Assembly (NCBI GenBank): GCA_012839485.1
Contig: DUNF01000014.1
Span: 1-7,767, forward strand
From: Acholeplasmataceae bacterium
GTDB taxonomy: Bacteria; Bacillota_I; Bacilli_A; ML615J-28; CAG-698
Length of the DNA: 7,767 nt
Direction of reading: 5' to 3'
A program made the translations under genes and the position numbers. Of the stretch, positions 5,998 to 7,767 are shown in pieces. The notes under the pieces are model-generated. The model did no database searches, was not told the DNA's origin, and saw nothing but the letters and a program-made list of their open reading frames with translations. How positions within the stretch are numbered: position 1 is the first letter of the stretch; each line of letters begins with the position of its first letter.

Positions 5998-7047
5998 TTA
6001 TTGAACTCTATTATTTGGTAGAAAATCAAAATCTAAACCATAAGCATAATCTTTCATATCCTCAGCTTTAGGTAGACCTTTAGGCATTTTTCCTTTGAAA
6101 TTCAATTCAAAAGCAAAGTCATTAGTTACTGAAATTTCTTGTTGTAAATTCATTCCGCCACCCATATCCATTGCAAATTCGATTCCTAAATCCATTTTTG
6201 CAGCGGCTTTTACTTCTTCAATAGTTTCTTGGAATTTAACACTTAGCTTAACATCAAATGGACCATTATGTGTTATTGTAAAATCAGGAGCAGCTGCATC
6301 ATAATCTTCCGCCTCTTCAATAGCAGCTAAAATAGCTTCTTCAAACTTTTCCTTAGTTAATGATATTTCAAATAGATTTGCATCACCAACTTTATAAGTT
6401 TTTAAATTTGCCACTTCTAACAATTCTTCTATATCCATTTCAGATATTTCAATTTTTTCGCTATCTAATTCTTCTTTCCATTCATTAAATTCTTCTTCAC
6501 TAAATACTTCTTCGTAACGTTTAACTTTTAATTCAACGCCATCAGTAATAATAGTTGCATCAACATAAGCAACACCAGCAATAACATAAACTTTACCAAC
6601 AACAGATGCATTACGAGGGAAATCTAGATTCATCATTGCTAAGAAATTTGCTTTATCTTCCTCAGTTAATTCTGATTCGTCTATACCCATAAGTGAAAAT
6701 ATAAACCCTTCAAGATTACCATTAATTTCATATTTTGCATCAACCTTTACATAAATATACGAACTACTAAACTCATCAAGATCAGCATACATAGCAACCT
6801 CGCCTTTTGCAATAAGTTCAATATCGCCTACTTCTGAATCTTCAGCACCTTTCAATACAACTTTAAGATCAAGATTTGATTCTAAACTAATAACATCTTT
6901 TCCGTCAACACTAACAGAAACTGCGCTAGCCATAGTGGCCACTTCTTGATTAGATAATTGAATTTCTTCTTTCTTTGGTTCCCCACAAGACACTAGAAAT
7001 ACAGATACTAATACTAATACTAAAAAACTAAAAAATTTTTTCATCAT
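5998..7047 (-). CDS. Uncharacterised acidic membrane lipoprotein
   Basis: 349-residue protein with a classic lipoprotein signal: MMKK, a hydrophobic core (5-19), and lipobox LVSC with the lipidated C21. The mature chain is predicted to sit on the outer face of the membrane. It starts with a short polar linker (GEPKKEE) and is strongly acidic, especially at 180-212. Regions 41-110, 148-178 and 255-320 alternate polar and hydrophobic residues like beta strands, with helical acidic stretches at about 122-140, 180-212 and 230-250. This resembles the two-part beta-rich fold of LolA/LprG-like carrier lipoproteins, but no diagnostic motif is visible and I assign no function. The first of two adjacent ATGs is used; AAGGAG at 7054-7059 is 6 bases upstream. 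It has its own promoter and terminator between aroC and aroEK, so co-location need not mean a shared role. No frameshift or truncation is seen. Confidence 0.85.
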   Translation of the reverse strand: MMKKFFSFLVLVLVSVFLVSCGEPKKEEIQLSNQEVATMASAVSVSVDGKDVISLESNLDLKVVLKGAEDSEVGDIELIAKGEVAMYADLDEFSSSYIYVKVDAKYEINGNLEGFIFSLMGIDESELTEEDKANFLAMMNLDFPRNASVVGKVYVIAGVAYVDATIITDGVELKVKRYEEVFSEEEFNEWKEELDSEKIEISEMDIEELLEVANLKTYKVGDANLFEISLTKEKFEEAILAAIEEAEDYDAAAPDFTITHNGPFDVKLSVKFQETIEEVKAAAKMDLGIEFAMDMGGGMNLQQEISVTNDFAFELNFKGKMPKGLPKAEDMKDYAYGLDFDFLPNNRVQ

Positions 7048-7067
7048 CCATTTCTCCTTGCATATTT

Positions 7068-7095
7068 ATTATACACTATTTTCGTCTTTTGTCAA
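7068..7095 (-). promoter_or_regulatory. Consensus sigma-A promoter of the lipoprotein gene
   Basis: Exact TTGACA (7090-7095) and exact TATAAT (7068-7073) with a 16-base spacer: the best promoter in the window. Transcription should begin near 7061, two bases before the AAGGAG Shine-Dalgarno site (7054-7059), so the leader is very short. Strong constitutive expression is expected. Confidence 0.85.
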
Positions 7096-7120
7096 TAAAC
7101 CGGTCTCATTTTAGAACTTA

Positions 7121-7767
7121 TTAATTAAGCTTTTTTATCATAAAATCATAAATTACTAAAGCAACAACTGCTTTTAAAACAATTTGCGTTCTAAAAACAT
7201 GAGTTGTATCATGGCGACCTTTTATTCCTAATTTCACATTCTTAGACTCTTTCAAAGATATTGTGTTTTGTTCTTTTCCAATCGAAGGTGTTGGCCTAAT
7301 AGCCACATTAATTACTAACGGCATGCCATTAGTAAGACCACCATTTACACCACCAGAATGATTAGTCTTAGTTTTAACATAACCACCATCATAATAAAAT
7401 TCATCATTAGCTTCTGACCCTTTTAATTTAGTAATTTCAAATCCTAAACCAAACGATACCCCTTTAACACCAGGTACACTAAATAACCCCCTAGCAAGTA
7501 AAGCATCAACTTTATCAAAATATGGTTCACCCAGCCCAACTGGTAAATTGTTAACAGTTATCTTAACAATCCCACCTAAACTATCGTTGCCACTTACTGC
7601 TTCATCAATTAGTTTTTCATAACCTTTGCTCATACCACCAATAGAAGAAACTTCAGTATGAATTGTAATATTTTCTTCTTTTAGTAATTCTAAACAAATA
7701 GAACCAGCAATAACTAATAAAACTGTTAATCTACCCGAAAAAATCCCTCCTCCACGATAATCATTAA
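7121..7767 (-). CDS. aroC: Chorismate synthase, N-terminal part missing (right edge)
   Basis: Last shikimate-pathway step: FMNH2-dependent conversion of EPSP to chorismate. The frame is open through the right edge, so the Met at 7633 is internal, not the start; 214 residues are visible of the usual 350-390. The visible part opens with NDYRGGGIFSGRLT, the conserved glycine-rich motif, and continues with GEPYFDKVDALLARGLFSVPG, SEANDEF, TNHSGGVNGG, RPTPSIGKEQ and GRHD (7208-7219), whose Asp is invariant in the family. The N-terminal part with the catalytic His motifs lies outside. After GRHD the sequence reads TTHVFRT instead of the usual PCxVPRA, a notable divergence. No terminator is visible between its TAA (7121-7123) and the lipoprotein promoter, so some read-through is possible. 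It is on the same strand as the other aro genes. Confidence 0.95.
   Translation of the reverse strand, partial: NDYRGGGIFSGRLTVLLVIAGSICLELLKEENITIHTEVSSIGGMSKGYEKLIDEAVSGNDSLGGIVKITVNNLPVGLGEPYFDKVDALLARGLFSVPGVKGVSFGLGFEITKLKGSEANDEFYYDGGYVKTKTNHSGGVNGGLTNGMPLVINVAIRPTPSIGKEQNTISLKESKNVKLGIKGRHDTTHVFRTQIVLKAVVALVIYDFMIKKLN

Noticed and set aside
6095..6304. Plus-strand 69-residue open frame
   Set aside because: Antisense to the lipoprotein gene, with no expression signals.
7121..7633. Short chorismate synthase starting at 7633
   Set aside because: The same frame stays open to the right edge and encodes the conserved NDYRGGG...SGR motif, so this Met is internal and the gene is simply cut by the window.
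1..7767. TGA recoded as Trp (mycoplasma-type code)
   Set aside because: Trp residues are encoded by TGG and no in-frame TGA occurs in the genes; standard bacterial translation gives full-length proteins.

Overview
The window is a low-GC (about 30% by eye), gene-dense bacterial segment that uses the standard bacterial code: every Trp codon seen is TGG, and stops are TAA or TAG. Shine-Dalgarno sites are strong (AGGAGG, AAGGAG, AGGGAGG) and one gene encodes a lipoprotein with a Gram-positive-style signal. This points to a Bacillota or walled/Acholeplasma-like Bacilli lineage, not a TGA-recoding mycoplasma. I cannot name the species. All genes but one are on the minus strand, so transcription mostly runs from high to low coordinates.

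Region 1-1981 holds the 5' 391 codons of pyruvate kinase (cut by the left edge) and, just upstream of it, a Cof/YidA-type HAD phosphatase. The HAD stop codon overlaps the pyk Shine-Dalgarno site, so the two form an operon. Region 1982-2194 is a 213-base divergent control region packed with TTTCAT/ATGAAA hexamers and nested palindromes. It drives the HAD-pyk unit leftward and, rightward from an extended -10 promoter, a 45-residue single-span membrane protein gene (2195-2332). That small gene ends in two hairpins, the second a bidirectional terminator shared with aroA.

Region 2414-5940 is a compact shikimate-pathway operon, read aroE-aroK fusion, then aroF (type I-beta DAHP synthase), then aroA (EPSP synthase). 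Coding regions are 1 nt apart or overlap by 8 nt. Next upstream is a monocistronic unit (5941-7095): a 349-residue acidic lipoprotein with its own consensus promoter and GNRA-loop terminator. The right edge cuts chorismate synthase (aroC), which lies upstream of the lipoprotein gene.

Together the aro genes supply steps 1 (DAHP synthase), 4 (shikimate dehydrogenase), 5 (shikimate kinase), 6 (EPSP synthase) and 7 (chorismate synthase). Steps 2 (AroB) and 3 (AroD/AroQ) are not in the window and may lie beyond the right edge. The points most worth a second look are the AroE-AroK fusion, an EPSP synthase with Ala at the glyphosate-determining Gly position, the uncharacterised small membrane protein with its repeat-rich promoter, and a lipoprotein inserted among the aro genes. 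I see no mobile element, CRISPR array, tRNA or rRNA.
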